Below, piece after piece: positions 33,561-41,358 of a stretch of DNA of 64,000 nt. The position numbers were made by a program, and so were the translations under genes. Under the pieces are notes generated by a model that saw nothing but the letters and a program-made list of their open reading frames with translations, was not told the origin of the DNA and did not search any database. Within the stretch, counting starts at the first letter, position 1. Each line of letters opens with the position of its first letter. This stretch comes from Nocardia colli (GTDB lineage: Bacteria; Actinomycetota; Actinomycetes; Mycobacteriales; Mycobacteriaceae): positions 1 to 64,000 of the forward strand of contig NZ_VXLC01000045.1 in NCBI RefSeq assembly GCF_008704205.1, given 5' to 3'.

Positions 33561-35633
33561 ATGAGTACTGTTGCCGAATCGTCGATCTTCGCCTCGCCCG
33601 AATCGACGCCCGACCCCGGCGGGTGGCCCACTCGCGAAGATGTGTTCGCCGAGGACGTGGGCGACACGGAATACGACGGCGAAACAAGCTGGCAGAACGA
33701 GGGTTCCGACACCGAACTGGATGAAACCGGGTACGGCGGTGCGGAGTCCGGGGAAACCTACACCTACGGAGCCGAATACGGTCAGGAGGACGCCGACCAC
33801 GAGGAGGGTGACCTCGAAGTCGACAGTGAGACCGGGTATTTCGAGGCTGCCGACTACGCCGAGACCGACCACGAAGACGCGGACTACGAGGCCGCCGATT
33901 TCGAGAACGCCGACTACGAAGACGCGGACTACGGAGAAGCCGATTACGAGGACGCGGACTATGAGGACGCGGATTACGAGGACGCCCAGCCGGTCTCGGT
34001 GACGCCCGGCCGGTTGCTCGTCAAACGCCACCCGCTGCTGCGCTCGCACGCGGGCACACCGCCGGATCTGCTGCTCGAGTGGAACGGCATGGTCGAGCCG
34101 TCGGTGGTCGATGTCGTCGTCCATCTGCACGGCTACGCCGGGCAGGGCGCGGCGATGAACATCGTGAAGCACAAGAAGCCGATCAGCGGACTGGATTTCA
34201 CCGATCCGGCCAACCCGTCGACTGTCGGGCGGACCGCCCCGACGCTACTCATCCTGCCGCGCGGCCATCACCAGCCGAAGGGCAACCCGGCACGGTACAC
34301 GTTCCCCGCGCTCACCAAACCCGGTGCGCTGCACCGATTGATCGAGGACGCGCTGGCCCGGTTCGGCGCCGCGACCGGAACCACCGTGCGGCGCAATCGG
34401 CTGATCCTGACCGCCCACTCCGGCGGCGGTGCCGCGCTGATGGCCATTCTGGGCCACACCGATCCCGACGAGGTGCACACCTTCGACGCGCTGTACAACG
34501 ACCCGAAGGCGCTGATCGATTGGGCCCGCAAGCGCATGGCGACGGGAACCGGTGCGCTGCGCGTGCTCTATCGCCCCGGCGAGGGCACCGCGCGGGCCAG
34601 CGAGCGGGTGGCAACGGTGGTCGGCGGCGCGGCGTCGCCGAACTTCCGGGTCGAGCGAACCCGAGTGCCGCACAATGATATTCCGCGCCGATTCGGCTGG
34701 CAGCTGCTGGCCGACGCGTCCGCGAACCTGCGCGGCGGCATCGTCGCCCGCGAATCCGCCGACGAGCTGTGGACTCCGCAGGAGGGCGACGGCGAGTACT
34801 GGGGCGAAACCGCCTGGGAGTCAGCGGAGTACCTCGGTGAGTCGACGTCGCAGGAGTGCGGTTGCCAGCACCAGGAACGCGAGTCGTTCGAGGAGGAAGG
34901 TCCACGGAGTGTGCAGTGCCCGCCGAAATTCGCGAGCCGGGGCCTCGGAGCGTGCAAGCCGTCCCAGGACGACTGCAAGCCGGCGGCGCCGTGGAGCGAG
35001 ATGCAACAGCGATTCCGGCAGAGCTGCAGCCTGTCCACCCATCGCCTCGACGCGAAATCGGCCGTCGACTGCGCGTGCGCGTTCGGTGATCCGCGCCAGG
35101 TCGCGATGTTCTCGATGGCGCGGGTCATCGCCGCGGGCCCGCTCGCGGCCCGGCTGTTCGCACACTTCCTCGGCGCGAGCGGCACCGAGGTCACCATCGA
35201 TGTCGCCGACATGATCAAGCGCTCGGCCGGGGTGCGGGATAAGATCCGCAAGTCGATCGCCCGGGGCGGAACCTCCGGCATGACGCGGATCGAACAGAGC
35301 GAATACCGCGACAGCGAGCTGCAATTCGCCTACGGCGCCATCGACTGCGTGCAATGGCGGGTGCTTCCGCCGGTGGCGAAGGATTGGCGCAAGAAGCCCG
35401 CCACCCGGCTCGAGATCTCGATGCTCGACTACTACGAATTCCATCCCGCCCGGGCCGGCGTGAGCCAGTGCGCGCACGCGGCGTGCGTCGAGCTCGTCGC
35501 CCGCGGACAGGCGAAGAATTTCTGGACCAGCGGCAGCGCCGTGGTCACCCTCGCCGAGATCAACGCGCGCGCGGCGGCACCCGTGCGCCAGCCGAGGGAG
35601 CGCCGCAATGTGGTCTACCAGAACACCTACTGA
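33561..35633 (+). CDS. Acidic pentapeptide-repeat protein with alpha/beta-hydrolase domain
   Basis: A 690-residue protein. Residues 1-145 are a Glu/Asp/Tyr-rich tail containing nine ADYED-type pentapeptides (97-141). Residues 150-400 look like an alpha/beta hydrolase: VVVHLHGYAGQG as the oxyanion loop, nucleophile Ser287 in ILTAHSGGGAAL, acid candidate Asp309 in HTFDALYND and His371 in VPHND. A second acidic linker (400-450) is followed by a Cys-rich helical C-terminal domain (450-690) with SQCAHAACVELVARGQAKNFW, family not recognised. No signal peptide. ATG at 33561 follows GGGAGCC. The combination of a disordered acidic tail with a lytic-type domain recurs in the next gene. Confidence 0.72.
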   Translation: MSTVAESSIFASPESTPDPGGWPTREDVFAEDVGDTEYDGETSWQNEGSDTELDETGYGGAESGETYTYGAEYGQEDADHEEGDLEVDSETGYFEAADYAETDHEDADYEAADFENADYEDADYGEADYEDADYEDADYEDAQPVSVTPGRLLVKRHPLLRSHAGTPPDLLLEWNGMVEPSVVDVVVHLHGYAGQGAAMNIVKHKKPISGLDFTDPANPSTVGRTAPTLLILPRGHHQPKGNPARYTFPALTKPGALHRLIEDALARFGAATGTTVRRNRLILTAHSGGGAALMAILGHTDPDEVHTFDALYNDPKALIDWARKRMATGTGALRVLYRPGEGTARASERVATVVGGAASPNFRVERTRVPHNDIPRRFGWQLLADASANLRGGIVARESADELWTPQEGDGEYWGETAWESAEYLGESTSQECGCQHQERESFEEEGPRSVQCPPKFASRGLGACKPSQDDCKPAAPWSEMQQRFRQSCSLSTHRLDAKSAVDCACAFGDPRQVAMFSMARVIAAGPLAARLFAHFLGASGTEVTIDVADMIKRSAGVRDKIRKSIARGGTSGMTRIEQSEYRDSELQFAYGAIDCVQWRVLPPVAKDWRKKPATRLEISMLDYYEFHPARAGVSQCAHAACVELVARGQAKNFWTSGSAVVTLAEINARAAAPVRQPRERRNVVYQNTY
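33849..33983 (+). repeat. In-frame 15-bp tandem repeat encoding ADYED pentapeptides
   Basis: Nine degenerate 15-bp units encode ADYAE, TDHED, ADYEA, ADFEN, ADYED, ADYGE and three further ADYED. The last three units are the most alike at the DNA level, suggesting recent slippage expansion. Confidence 0.85.
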
Positions 35634-35651
35634 GCTGAGGGGAGCCGCGTC

Positions 35652-37478
35652 ATGAGCACCGTCGCCGAATGGCCGGTCCAGGAAAACTACCCGGGCGCAG
35701 CCGAATACGACCATCAGCCGGTCCACTCCGAGGACATCGGCTCCGGGGAGTTCGGCTACGCGGAGGTGGACGAAGCCGAGGAATCCGGCGAGGTCGAGCA
35801 GCACGAGTTCGACGAAACCTTTTCCGGCGCGGAAACTCTGTTCGAGGGCGAGACGTTTCCGTCCGGACTCGTCCTCGTGGCCAGGCCGGGCCCGTCGGCG
35901 CACGGGCAAGAGCATTGGGATCCGAACAACACCGGCTTCCCGCTCTATGACACGGGGCCCGCGGTCCGCAAGCAGAAGCTGGCGCGGAACTTCACCGTCG
36001 GTGAACTCGTCAGCAGCGGTGGCCGACCCGCCGATCGCGCCCGGATCTCACCGGCCCTGGTCCGCTGCCTGCAAGCGATCCGGGACAAGGTGGGACGGCC
36101 GGTCAAGATCAGCTCGGGATACCGTTCCTGGGCGAACAACGTGGCGGTTTATCGCGCACGCGGGCAGCAGCCGACGTTGAGCAGGCATTGCAGCGGACAG
36201 GCCGCCGACATCACCATCGCCGGACTCACCGGGTTGCAGATCGCCGAGCTCGCGATCGACGCCTGCGGCAACGACATCGCGCTCGGTGTCGGGGGCAATT
36301 TCGCTCACATCGATGTCCGCGGGCGACCCGATACCTGGACCTATCTGCCGGGCAAGGCCAACGCGGCGGCGCTCGCGCATGTCCGGCAGTATCGCCAAAA
36401 CCGCGCTGCCCCAAGGCCCGGACCCGTTCCGACGCCGACGCCGACGCCCACACCGACTCGGACGCCGGATCGCGCCGCGGGCGTCGTCCGGCGCGGCACG
36501 TTCACCAAGTGCGCGACCGGGGAACAGCCGGGTGCCCGCGCGATGGCGAATCAATGGCAGCGATCGACCGGCCGGCACGCGGGGACGTTCAACTGCCGCG
36601 CCACCACGTTCGGCACGCCGTCACTGCACGGCGAGGGTCGTTCGATCGATCTGACCGCGAACGCGGCGGACCCGGGGCAGCGCGCCCAGGCCGAGGCATA
36701 CATCGCCTGGTTGCAGGCCAATGCGGTGGAACTCCAAGTGGCGTACATCATTTGGAATCGCCGGCAGTGGGGATGGCAGTTCCGCGCCAAGGGCTGGCGG
36801 CCGTACGGCGGGAGCAATCCGCACACCGACCACATCCACGTCGACCTCAGCTGGGAAGGCGCGCTGACCCCGAGTCCGCTGTTCGCCGGACCTGTTCCCG
36901 GCCTCGGCGGGAATGTCGCGCCGGCGCCGAAGCCGGCACCGAAACCAGGCCCGGTGCCGAAGCCGAGCGGTCGAGTACCCGCGCACGTTGCCGAGTTCGT
37001 CCGCAAGTACCGCCCGCACGCGAAGGCGGACGAAACCCGCAGTCGCATCCCCTGGTTGGTCACCCTCGGCCAGGCCGCGCTCGAAACCGGCTGGGGCGCA
37101 AAGGCATGCGGCAACAACTTCTTCGGCGTCAAGGCGGGCCCGAGTGTGCCCGCCGTCCAGCGGAAGCTCTGCGTGACTACCGAGGTGCACAGCACCCCGA
37201 ATGTGCGGGGCTACCCGGAGATCATCTCCGTGACCCCGAGGCCGGACGGCCGCTACAAGTATGTCGTCCGCGACTGGTTCCGCGCTTTCGACTCCCCCGT
37301 GCAGTCGTTCGACGGCCACGCACAGACGCTGCTCAAACCGCGCTACGCACAAGCCTTCGCGCACACCGGCGATCCCTACGCCTTTGCCCGCGAAGTCGCG
37401 GCGGCCGGCTACGCCACCGAGCCCAGCTATGCCGCGAAGCTGACCAGCGTGATGAGAATGATCGAGAAAGTTCCGTAG
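35652..37478 (+). CDS. Acidic-tailed three-domain cell-wall hydrolase (M15 + M15-like + glucosaminidase)
   Basis: A 608-residue protein with three catalytic-type domains. Residues 1-75 are acidic. Residues 112-235 form an M15-type D,D-peptidase domain: SSGYRSWANN, SRHCSGQAADI (His179, Asp186) and FAHIDVR (His219). After a PT-repeat linker (259-270), residues 280-400 form a second M15-like domain: SLHGEGRSIDLT (His326, Asp333) and HTDHIHVDLSW (His394, His396). After a PAPKP linker (424-438), residues 445-608 are a GH73-like N-acetylglucosaminidase with LGQAALETGWG (catalytic Glu478) and NNFFGVKAG. It should cut both peptide and glycan parts of peptidoglycan. No signal peptide is present, so export needs a dedicated route or cell lysis. 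Confidence 0.85.
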   Translation: MSTVAEWPVQENYPGAAEYDHQPVHSEDIGSGEFGYAEVDEAEESGEVEQHEFDETFSGAETLFEGETFPSGLVLVARPGPSAHGQEHWDPNNTGFPLYDTGPAVRKQKLARNFTVGELVSSGGRPADRARISPALVRCLQAIRDKVGRPVKISSGYRSWANNVAVYRARGQQPTLSRHCSGQAADITIAGLTGLQIAELAIDACGNDIALGVGGNFAHIDVRGRPDTWTYLPGKANAAALAHVRQYRQNRAAPRPGPVPTPTPTPTPTRTPDRAAGVVRRGTFTKCATGEQPGARAMANQWQRSTGRHAGTFNCRATTFGTPSLHGEGRSIDLTANAADPGQRAQAEAYIAWLQANAVELQVAYIIWNRRQWGWQFRAKGWRPYGGSNPHTDHIHVDLSWEGALTPSPLFAGPVPGLGGNVAPAPKPAPKPGPVPKPSGRVPAHVAEFVRKYRPHAKADETRSRIPWLVTLGQAALETGWGAKACGNNFFGVKAGPSVPAVQRKLCVTTEVHSTPNVRGYPEIISVTPRPDGRYKYVVRDWFRAFDSPVQSFDGHAQTLLKPRYAQAFAHTGDPYAFAREVAAAGYATEPSYAAKLTSVMRMIEKVP

Positions 37479-37508
37479 GCCGGGCGGTCAGAAGAAGCCG
37501 TCGGGGGG

Positions 37509-37537
37509 TTGACAAAGGACTTCCGACACGTCACCTT
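37509..37537 (+). promoter_or_regulatory. Promoter of the lacI-type gene
   Basis: A perfect -35 TTGACA lies at 37509-37514. With a 17-bp spacer the -10 position is CACCTT (37532-37537), a weak match, placing the start site at or next to the ATG at 37544, so the mRNA may be leaderless. Confidence 0.4.
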
Positions 37538-37543
37538 TGTCCG

Positions 37544-38593
37544 ATGGTAACGTTACCAGACCCTGAGCGCGACGTTCCGGCGCAGGGTGAGCGGCGGCGC
37601 TGGCCGACGATGGCGGATGTGGCGCGGCGCTCCGGCGCCTCGCTGATGACCGTGTCGCGGGTGGTGAACGGTGAGCCCGGTGTCCGGGAGGAAACGGCGC
37701 AGCGGGTTCGGTCGGCCATCGACGAACTGGGCTTCCGCCGTAACGACGGGGCGCGAATTCTGCGGCAGGGCAACGCCACCGCGAGCATCGGCCTGGTGAT
37801 GGAGGACCTGACCGGTCCCCTCTACAGCACGATCATGGCCGCCGTCGAACAGGTGGCAAGACAACGGGACTACCTGTTGCTGGCCGGATCGGCGCAGGGT
37901 GATTCCGCGCGCGCCGCGAAACTGACGAGTGCGTTCCTCGCCCGCCGGGTGGACGGGCTGATCGTCGCGGCCAGTCTGGCCGGTGAGGTGGCGCTCGAGG
38001 CCGAGCTGGCCCCGGAAACCAAATGTGTCTTCGTCGACCGGCCGAGTTCGAGCGCGAAGTTCGATTCGGTGGTCTCCGACAACGAAGGCGGCGTGCGACT
38101 GGCCGTGGCGCATCTCGTCGCGGCGGGCCATCGCCGGATCGGCTACCTCGGCGACGACGAGCATTTCTGGACGGCCGGCCGTCGCCGCGACGGCTTTCTC
38201 GCCGCGATCCGCGAACACAGTCTGGACGCGACAGACCTCGTCGGCATGGGTTTACACACACCGAGCAGTCAGGCCGAGATCTGGCAGCGGTGGGCCGGCG
38301 GGCCCGAACCGGTCACGGCCGTGGTCACCGGAAACAACCGGGCCACCCTCGCGCTCATCCGCCATCTGCGCTCCGCTCCCGAATTGTCGGTCGCCTACGT
38401 GGGATTCGACGATTTCGACCTTGCCGATCTGCTGCGCCCCGCCGTCACCACGGTCGCCCAGGACGCCGAGCTGATGGGGGCGCGCGCGGCCGAGATGCTG
38501 TTCGACCGCATCGGCGGGCGGACCGGCAGTCCGCGGCAGGTCGTCGTCCCGACTCATCTGATCGTCCGGGAGTCGGGGCACCTCAGGCGATGA
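37544..38593 (+). CDS. LacI-family transcriptional regulator
   Basis: A 349-residue repressor. The HTH and hinge (residues 21-75: MADVARRSGASLMTVSRVVNGEPGVREET, ARILRQGNATASIG) are followed by the periplasmic-binding-like effector domain (about 80-345: LVMEDLTGPLYSTIM, FLARRVDGLIVAAS, HRRIGYLGDD, VAYVGFDDFDLADLLRPAVTTVAQD). No ribosome site precedes the ATG at 37544, consistent with leaderless translation; an internal ATG before ADVARR is the alternative. It lies upstream of a polar amino acid importer operon in the same direction, which it likely controls. Confidence 0.88.
   Translation: MVTLPDPERDVPAQGERRRWPTMADVARRSGASLMTVSRVVNGEPGVREETAQRVRSAIDELGFRRNDGARILRQGNATASIGLVMEDLTGPLYSTIMAAVEQVARQRDYLLLAGSAQGDSARAAKLTSAFLARRVDGLIVAASLAGEVALEAELAPETKCVFVDRPSSSAKFDSVVSDNEGGVRLAVAHLVAAGHRRIGYLGDDEHFWTAGRRRDGFLAAIREHSLDATDLVGMGLHTPSSQAEIWQRWAGGPEPVTAVVTGNNRATLALIRHLRSAPELSVAYVGFDDFDLADLLRPAVTTVAQDAELMGARAAEMLFDRIGGRTGSPRQVVVPTHLIVRESGHLRR
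37545..37558. promoter_or_regulatory. LacI/GalR operator overlapping the start codon
   Basis: TGGTAACGTTACCA is a perfect 14-bp palindrome with a central CG, the classic form of LacI/GalR-family operators. It begins at the second base of the ATG of the regulator gene, directly at the expected transcript start, so the protein should repress its own gene. Confidence 0.75.
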
Positions 38594-38611
38594 GCCGCCC
38601 GGCCGGGCGGC
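38594..38611 (+). terminator. Perfect GC palindrome after the lacI-type gene
   Basis: GCCGCCCGGCCGGGCGGC follows the stop codon directly and can fold into a hairpin of about 7 bp with a 4-nt loop. No U-tract follows. It may attenuate read-through into the importer genes 45 bp downstream, or be an operator. Confidence 0.4.
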
Positions 38612-38655
38612 GAACACCGCACAGTCATCGTCGAACACAGATCGAAGGAGATCCC

Positions 38656-39600
38656 GTGACCCACCCGACGGCGCGCCTGCGCCGCTACTCAACCCTGGTC
38701 GTACTGGCCGGCATCCTGTTGACCACGGGCTGCCGCGGCGGCGAGTCCACCGCGGGCTCGGACGGTGGCGGATCGGCGATCCCGGACAACTCCGCGATCG
38801 TGAACGCGGTGCAGAGCGATCCGGCCCTGGCCGGCCAGGTGCCCGCGGCGATCAAGGGCAAGGGCACGCTGTCGGTCGGCTCGAACGTGCAGTCGCCGCC
38901 GAACAACTTCTACGGCGCGGACGGCAAGAAGGCCGTCGGGTTCGAGGTCGACCTCATCACGGCCGCCGCGAAGAAGCTCGGCCTCGACGTCGCCTACAGC
39001 GACATGTCCTTCGATTCGCTGATCACCAGTCTGCAGACCGGACGCATCGACGCGACCATCGCGGGCATGAACGACACGAAGGAGCGCCAGCAGAAGATCG
39101 ACTTCGTGGACTACTTCACCTCGGGCATCACCATGATGGTGGCCAAGGGCAACCCCGAGAAGATCCACACGGTGGATGACCTGTGCGGCAAGGCCATTGC
39201 GGTGGTGACCGGAACCAGTCAGCAGGAGTTCGCCAAGTCGCAGAGCGCGACCTGCACGGCGGCGGGCAAGCCGGCCCTCACCATCACCGACACCAGCAGC
39301 GACGCGCAGAACCAGCAGCAGCTGCGGTCCGGCCGAATCGCGGTGATCCTCAACGACCTGCCGTCCGCGGCGTATATCTCCCGCACCGCCGGCGACGGAA
39401 AGTTCTTCGAGACGGTCGATCAGGCGCCACTCAACGGCGGTCCGTACGGGATCGGCCTGGCCAAGGACAACAAGGCGCTGACCGACGCATTGCAGAAAGC
39501 ACTGCAATCCCTTGTCGACGACGGGACCTACACCAAGATCCTGGCTGCCTGGCAGATCACCTCGGGCGCGCTGCAGAAGGTAACGGTCAATGCCGGGTGA
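38656..39600 (+). CDS. Polar amino acid ABC transporter, substrate-binding lipoprotein
   Basis: A 314-residue exported lipoprotein from a GTG at 38656 after GAAGGAG. The signal sequence ends in a lipobox LLTTGC. The mature part is a SBP_bac_3 fold: GTLSVGSNVQSPPNNFYGADGKKAVGFEVDLI, DMSFDSLITSLQTGRIDATIAGM, KERQQKIDFVDYFTSG, and the C-terminal GPYGIGLAKDN. These capture amino acids or small amines outside the membrane for the permease/ATPase encoded downstream. The 3' end overlaps the permease start by 11 bp. Confidence 0.92.
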   Translation: MTHPTARLRRYSTLVVLAGILLTTGCRGGESTAGSDGGGSAIPDNSAIVNAVQSDPALAGQVPAAIKGKGTLSVGSNVQSPPNNFYGADGKKAVGFEVDLITAAAKKLGLDVAYSDMSFDSLITSLQTGRIDATIAGMNDTKERQQKIDFVDYFTSGITMMVAKGNPEKIHTVDDLCGKAIAVVTGTSQQEFAKSQSATCTAAGKPALTITDTSSDAQNQQQLRSGRIAVILNDLPSAAYISRTAGDGKFFETVDQAPLNGGPYGIGLAKDNKALTDALQKALQSLVDDGTYTKILAAWQITSGALQKVTVNAG

Positions 39601-40531
39601 CCTCCGCACGGTCCGCGACGAGGCGCCCGCGGTCACGCTGCTGCCCAAGGTCCCCCTCCGGCACTGGGGCCGATGGGTATCCGGCGTGCTCATCCTGGTG
39701 CTCCTCGGCGCGCTCGGATTTGCGATGTCGCAGGGCCAGATCGACTATGCGTCCATACCCGCGCTGCTGACCGAGCCCATCATCCTGGAGGGCCTGGTCA
39801 ATACCATCCTCCTGGCCGTCGTCGCGCAGGCGGGAGCGATCGTTCTCGGCGTGGTCGTCGCGCTGATGCGGGCCTCCCGCAATCCGGTCGCACGCTGGTT
39901 CGCCAGCGGTTACATCTGGCTGTTCCGCGGATTGCCCGTGCTGCTGCAGATCCTGCTCTGGTTCAATCTCGCGTTCATCTTTCCGCGCATCACGATCTTG
40001 ATCCCGTTCGTCGACGTCACCCTGCTCGACCAGTCGGCCAACACCCTGATGACGGTCTTCGTCGCCGCGCTGCTCGGGCTAGGGCTGAACGAGAGCGCCT
40101 ACATGGCCGAGATCGTGCGGGCCGGATTGAACAGCGTGGACAAGGGGCAGGTCGAGGCCGCCCAGTCGATCGGCATGCCGCCCAGCACGGTGCTGCGGCG
40201 GGTGATTCTGCCGCAGGCGATGCGCGTGATCATCCCGCCGACCGGCAACGACTTCATCAATATGCTCAAGGGAACCTCGATGGCGTCGGTCATCGGATAC
40301 CTGGAGTTGATCAAGGCCGCGCAAAACCTGACCTCGCACAGCCTGAATCCGATGGAGACGCTGTTCACGGTCGCGATCTGGTACATGGTCGTGGTCAGCG
40401 TGGCCAGCGTCGGCCAGTACTTCCTCGAACGGAGGTACTCGGCCTCGGACCGCTCGAATGGCGGCCGAACACCGTGGCGGCGGATCGGGCGATCCCTCGG
40501 CACCCCTCCGATGGTCAGGACCACTCCATGA
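39590..40531 (+). CDS. Amino acid ABC transporter permease (HisM/GlnP type)
   Basis: A 313-residue membrane protein with about five transmembrane segments. The EAA loop reads AAQSIGMPPSTVLRRVILPQAMRVIIPPTGND, and the LFRGLPVLLQILLWF segment is typical of the polar amino acid family. Being the only permease in the operon, it probably works as a homodimer. The first about 20 residues are cytoplasmic. Start ATG at 39590 lies inside the end of the binding-protein gene; its stop overlaps the ATPase start (ATGA). Confidence 0.92.
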   Translation: MPGDLRTVRDEAPAVTLLPKVPLRHWGRWVSGVLILVLLGALGFAMSQGQIDYASIPALLTEPIILEGLVNTILLAVVAQAGAIVLGVVVALMRASRNPVARWFASGYIWLFRGLPVLLQILLWFNLAFIFPRITILIPFVDVTLLDQSANTLMTVFVAALLGLGLNESAYMAEIVRAGLNSVDKGQVEAAQSIGMPPSTVLRRVILPQAMRVIIPPTGNDFINMLKGTSMASVIGYLELIKAAQNLTSHSLNPMETLFTVAIWYMVVVSVASVGQYFLERRYSASDRSNGGRTPWRRIGRSLGTPPMVRTTP

Positions 40532-41358
40532 GCGAGCGAACAACGGGCACAACCGAACCCGAGCCGTCACCGGGCGCAGCCACGCAGGAAGATCCCGACG
40601 TTCTGGTCAGGGCCGTGTCGGTGCGCAAGCGGTTCGGCGACGTCGACGTGCTCAAAGGCATCGATCTCGTCGTCCGTCGCGGTCAGGTGGTCGTGCTGCT
40701 GGGTCCCTCCGGCGCGGGCAAGAGCACCTTCCTGCGCTGCATCAACCATCTGGAGTCGATGGATTCCGGGGAGATCTGGGTAGATGACGACCCGATCGGG
40801 TTCCGGTTGCGCGGCGGCCGGCTGCACGAGTTGCGCGAGCGTGAGTTCGCCAAGCAACGCGCTCAGATCGCCATGGTGTTCCAGCGGTTCAACCTGTTCC
40901 CGAATCGCACGGCGCTGGAGAACGTGATCGAGGGGCCGGTCCGGGTGAAGGGGACGCCGGTGGCGCAGGCGCGGCAGCAGGGAAAGGACCTGCTCGATCG
41001 AGTCGGCCTCGCCGACAAAGTCGATGAATACCCGGGCCGGCTCTCCGGCGGACAGCAGCAGCGGGTGGCGATCGCCAGGGCATTGGCCATGCAGCCCAAG
41101 CTGATCCTGTTCGACGAGCCGACCAGCGCGCTCGATCCGGAACTCGTCGGCGAGGTGCTCAGCGTGATGACCGAACTGGCCCGGGCGGGCATGACCATGA
41201 TCGTCGTGACCCACGAGATGTCCTTCGCGCGGGAGGTGGCCGACCAGGTGGTTTTCATCGATCAGGGGGTTGTCGTCGAGATGGGCCCGCCGGAGCAGGT
41301 CATCGGCAATCCGGCGCACAGCCGTACCCGCCAATTCCTGGCGCGGGTGCACCAGTGA
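40528..41358 (+). CDS. Amino acid ABC transporter ATP-binding protein
   Basis: A 276-residue ATPase with Walker A GPSGAGKST, Q-loop VFQRFNLFPN, signature LSGGQQQR, Walker B LILFDEPTSALDPE and the switch His in VVTHEMSFAREVA. It belongs to the GlnQ/HisP group. An insertion after the Walker A helix (DDDPIGFRLRGGRLHELRERE) is seen in several actinobacterial members. The start overlaps the permease by 4 bp and the end overlaps the PLP-enzyme GTG by 4 bp. Confidence 0.95.
   Translation: MSERTTGTTEPEPSPGAATQEDPDVLVRAVSVRKRFGDVDVLKGIDLVVRRGQVVVLLGPSGAGKSTFLRCINHLESMDSGEIWVDDDPIGFRLRGGRLHELREREFAKQRAQIAMVFQRFNLFPNRTALENVIEGPVRVKGTPVAQARQQGKDLLDRVGLADKVDEYPGRLSGGQQQRVAIARALAMQPKLILFDEPTSALDPELVGEVLSVMTELARAGMTMIVVTHEMSFAREVADQVVFIDQGVVVEMGPPEQVIGNPAHSRTRQFLARVHQ

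Noticed and set aside
27942..37478. Idea that the acidic-tailed cluster is a prophage or a contractile injection (eCIS) locus.
   Set aside because: No sheath, tube, baseplate, spike, AAA+ ATPase of eCIS type, portal, terminase or integrase is present in the window; only a cargo-like role could be argued.
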